Shown here one piece after another: positions 61,555 to 64,000 of a stretch of 64,000 nucleotides of DNA. The position numbers and the translations under genes are program-made. The stretch comes from Camarhynchus parvulus (taxonomy: Eukaryota; Chordata; Aves; Passeriformes; Thraupidae), in NCBI RefSeq assembly GCF_901933205.1, contig NC_044571.1, forward strand, positions 75,207,689 to 75,271,688, in the 5' to 3' direction. The notes below the pieces were generated by a model that saw only the letters and a list, made by a program, of their open reading frames with translations, was not told the DNA's origin and did not search any database. The first letter of the stretch is position 1; every line of letters starts with the position of its first letter.

Positions 61555-64000
61555 TGTGCGCTGCATTGGACTCCACATGTACTGCCCAGACTTTTTTAAA
61601 TTCCTAAGAGTTCTATGGCCCAACATGCATTTGAGATACTGGACTAGAATTAAAGGTGATAGGGAAGCTCTATGGTTGAGGAAAGGAGGACACAGGAAAT
61701 GTGTGAACTTGAGTTCTTGGTCCTGCATGGTGCTGCTGAGCCACCATACAGCCATGTGCAACTTAGAGGGAGAGGTTCCCAAATGCAACGAATTTCTTCT
61801 ACTCATCCATTGAGATTCTTTACGTAGGAGTAGAGCTCCTAAATTTCTCTTGCAAAGTCAGTTTGCTCTGGCTGAGTAACTCTGCTAACAGAGAGCATTT
61901 GCCTGTGGCAAGCACTATTCAGAAGTATTTCGTTCTGCAGTTTTGAAACAAATAACATGGGGTTGTATAACTTTGTTCTCTTAGTGCACAATATTTTCAT
62001 TGTCATTATCCATAAGAAGCCCTTTAAATTGAGATAAGCTCTTTTACCAAACTGGTCAGGTGCCTCTACTCAAGCCCATCACATAACGGGTTGAATGCTC
62101 GTCATGTGGCCAAAACATGACAGCCCTTGCTTTACCCATTTACCCGTGTCTGAAGGCTTCTGAAACAAAAAGGCAGGAGAGAACAGACTTATGCAGATGA
62201 ATTTTTCTGGAAGTCTGGATCCAGTATCCTGAGCAGAGGTTGGCAGCTTCTGAATGCGTAAGTACTTCCATAATTGCTTTGTGGGTGCAGTTTTGTAGGT
62301 GGTCTATATGAAAACGTTGGAAATTATTTGAGATCGCTGAATATAAGGATGAAATATAGGAGATACTGTAAATGTCAAAATTCAACATTGGCATTCTTGC
62401 CTTTTCCTGGTTCATCCAGTGATAATTTATTACGAATTTCTTTGTAAGCAGCCAACAGAAAGATCAGAGGGAGAGGAACGTAAATTATGCAAAGCTTTGA
62501 AGCAGTGTCCTTTATGCAAAAATTCCACGGCTACAGAAACAGTTTTAAAGAAGAAACTGAAGGTGAGGAAGGTAGTCTAAAAACACCCATCTAAAGCTAA
62601 GCCCAGCCTGCTCAGCTCCACCTCTTTGCCGGCTCCACTTTTGCAAATTCATGGCTCACGGCAGTTCTCTATTCCAAAACTGTGTTTGTACCTTCCAAGT
62701 TTTGATCTGTCAGAGCACAACAGATTAGCCTGGGCAAAGGAATAACCTTGGTTTTTTAAAAATAGATTTGTTTCTCTTTGATAAGTTCCCAGGAAGCATA
62801 TGACTGCAACTTCTGCCCTTCTTAGCTTTCCTTTCTCTGACTAACTCTGCATAATCTTCAGCATGCTCAGGCACAGTTTGAAGTGGGTTAGTGGTGGATT
62901 GTAAATCCTAAATGTATGTATGCCAGTTAAACGATACTCAGCTGTATCTAGCTTGGCTATTAATTAAAAGTCAATTATGAGTTTCCATAGCACCCAAACA
63001 AATCAAAAGAATAACAATTACATTCTGAAGTTGGAGGGAAAAGTTACAATAATTGTCTCTGCTGATAGGTGTCTTTCACATTTCAGTAAAGAGAGACAAT
63101 ACAAAATTAGCAGGAAAAAAATGTATTGAACAAATTGCAAGGTAGGGAGATATAACAAGCTGAAAGAATGAGTTTCAGGTGAATGTTTTAGCAGACTGAA
63201 TAAGGAAAAAGTGTTAAAACTTTGCATATAATAGTTGCTTTGTGAAAGGTACATTAACTCTTCAGGTACTTTTCAACATGCAATATGGGGAAAAATTAAG
63301 TTGCTGCTGCTCCAGCAGCAGCTAAGAGTTTGGGTTTTTTTCAGTCTCAGGTTTAATTTTATCCTCACGTTTTCTAATAGGAAGAACTCATGAAAAGTTT
63401 CATTTTCCTTGTAACAAGCCTTTGTTCAGCCATCCTGAAGGACCCACTGAAGAGAGAGACAAGCAGCCATTGCAGTATCATCTCTTCAGGCTTCCTGACT
63501 ATCGGCCTGAAGTAAAAGTCGTCACATCAATGGAAGAAAAAGTGATAAGACTGCCTCAGGGACATGCTCTTCAATAGCCTAACTGATAGATTTAATTGTT
63601 TAAGATCTCAGAGTTAATGAGACTCTGCCACAGTTCTATGCACCATATTTTTTGTGGCTGTATCAGCTCAATCAATTTGGGAACAGAAGTAGATTTCAGA
63701 GCAAACGTCATCATGGTCTTACTTGCCTTTAAGAGCACAAATACTTTATATGCCTGGCACCAATGGGAAACCCAAAGGTCACTGTTATTATGAACAAAAA
63801 ACCTCAGAAAAGAAATCTGCAATATCCAGATAGTCAGCAAAAACCACATACTAAGCAATAGGAATTTCTTCATGTAGGAACATACCTGAATTTCCCTGTT
63901 TTTTAGGGCTACCAGATGGACAACTCTTCATATAAGCTCCAGTACCTGACAAACAATTCCTATATTAACACTTGTTTAAATGGTTTAATGGCCCCCACAG
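61555..64000. other. Unique non-coding DNA to the window end
   Basis: No internal retroviral sequence follows the LTR-like block, and no gene was seen. A near-palindrome gctgctgct-cc-agcagcagc lies at 63303-63322. The rest is ordinary AT-rich DNA. The minus-strand frame at 63592-63873 (93 codons) has no domain. Confidence 0.55.

Noticed and set aside
60817..61599. Cluster of frames of 74-126 codons on both strands
   Set aside because: They are shadows of the GC-rich LTR-like block; no start context, domain or splice partner.
63303..63322. gctgctgct-cc-agcagcagc near-palindrome
   Set aside because: A short trinucleotide-rich palindrome with no extension; probably chance or decayed CTG repeat.
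1..64000. Search for tRNA genes, CRISPR arrays, operons and bacterial mobile elements
   Set aside because: No tRNA B-box with a matching cloverleaf, no regularly spaced repeats with spacers, and no prokaryotic gene structure; the sequence is avian.

Overview
The window looks like bird nuclear DNA, probably from a passerine, and it contains no protein-coding gene that I can support. The assignment to birds rests on many fragments of the LINE CR1, on a solo ERVL-type LTR of the kind scattered through avian genomes, and on an interspersed element at about 25.5-26.4 kb that I recognise from other avian sequence. The passerine assignment is weaker and is an impression. Open frames are short and scattered on both strands. 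Apart from CR1 ORF2 remnants, none shows a recognisable domain, a consistent codon pattern or exon-like boundaries. I read the window as intergenic or deep intronic DNA.

Layout. From 1 to 19.3 kb there is mostly AT-rich unique DNA, with a 3'-terminal CR1 piece (about 3.52-4.28 kb), two antisense CR1 tails (11.36 and 12.19 kb), an A-rich tract (3.1 kb), several GC-richer patches and a 22-bp GC-rich hairpin at 8.63-8.69 kb. At 19.37-19.59 kb there is a 221-nt uninterrupted purine run holding 44 perfect AAGG units and a G-quadruplex motif. From 20 to 27 kb there are two diverged CR1 fragments and the repeat with degenerate internal units. From 27 to 36 kb the DNA is mostly unique and includes a 75-nt imperfect hairpin at 32.53-32.61 kb. 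From 36 to 43 kb there is a GC-rich patch, an 0.8-kb antisense CR1, a sense CR1, a solo LTR with a 5-bp target duplication (42.04-42.62 kb), and a CR1 3' end. From 43 to 59 kb the DNA is unique and AT-rich, with short tandem duplications and an 18-bp perfect inverted repeat at 48.77 kb that has a competing partner in its own loop. From 59 to 64 kb there is an antisense CR1, then a CpG-rich LTR-like block at 60.82-61.55 kb, then unique DNA.

No genes act together here. The best candidates for something undescribed are structural: the 32.53-kb hairpin, which could be a small RNA precursor or a palindromic regulatory element; the 48.77-kb switchable inverted and direct repeat; the 8.63-kb hairpin; and a few stretches whose homeodomain-like texture suggests conserved non-coding elements. 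All coordinates and pairings were worked out by eye. Family names come from memory of consensus sequences, not from a search.
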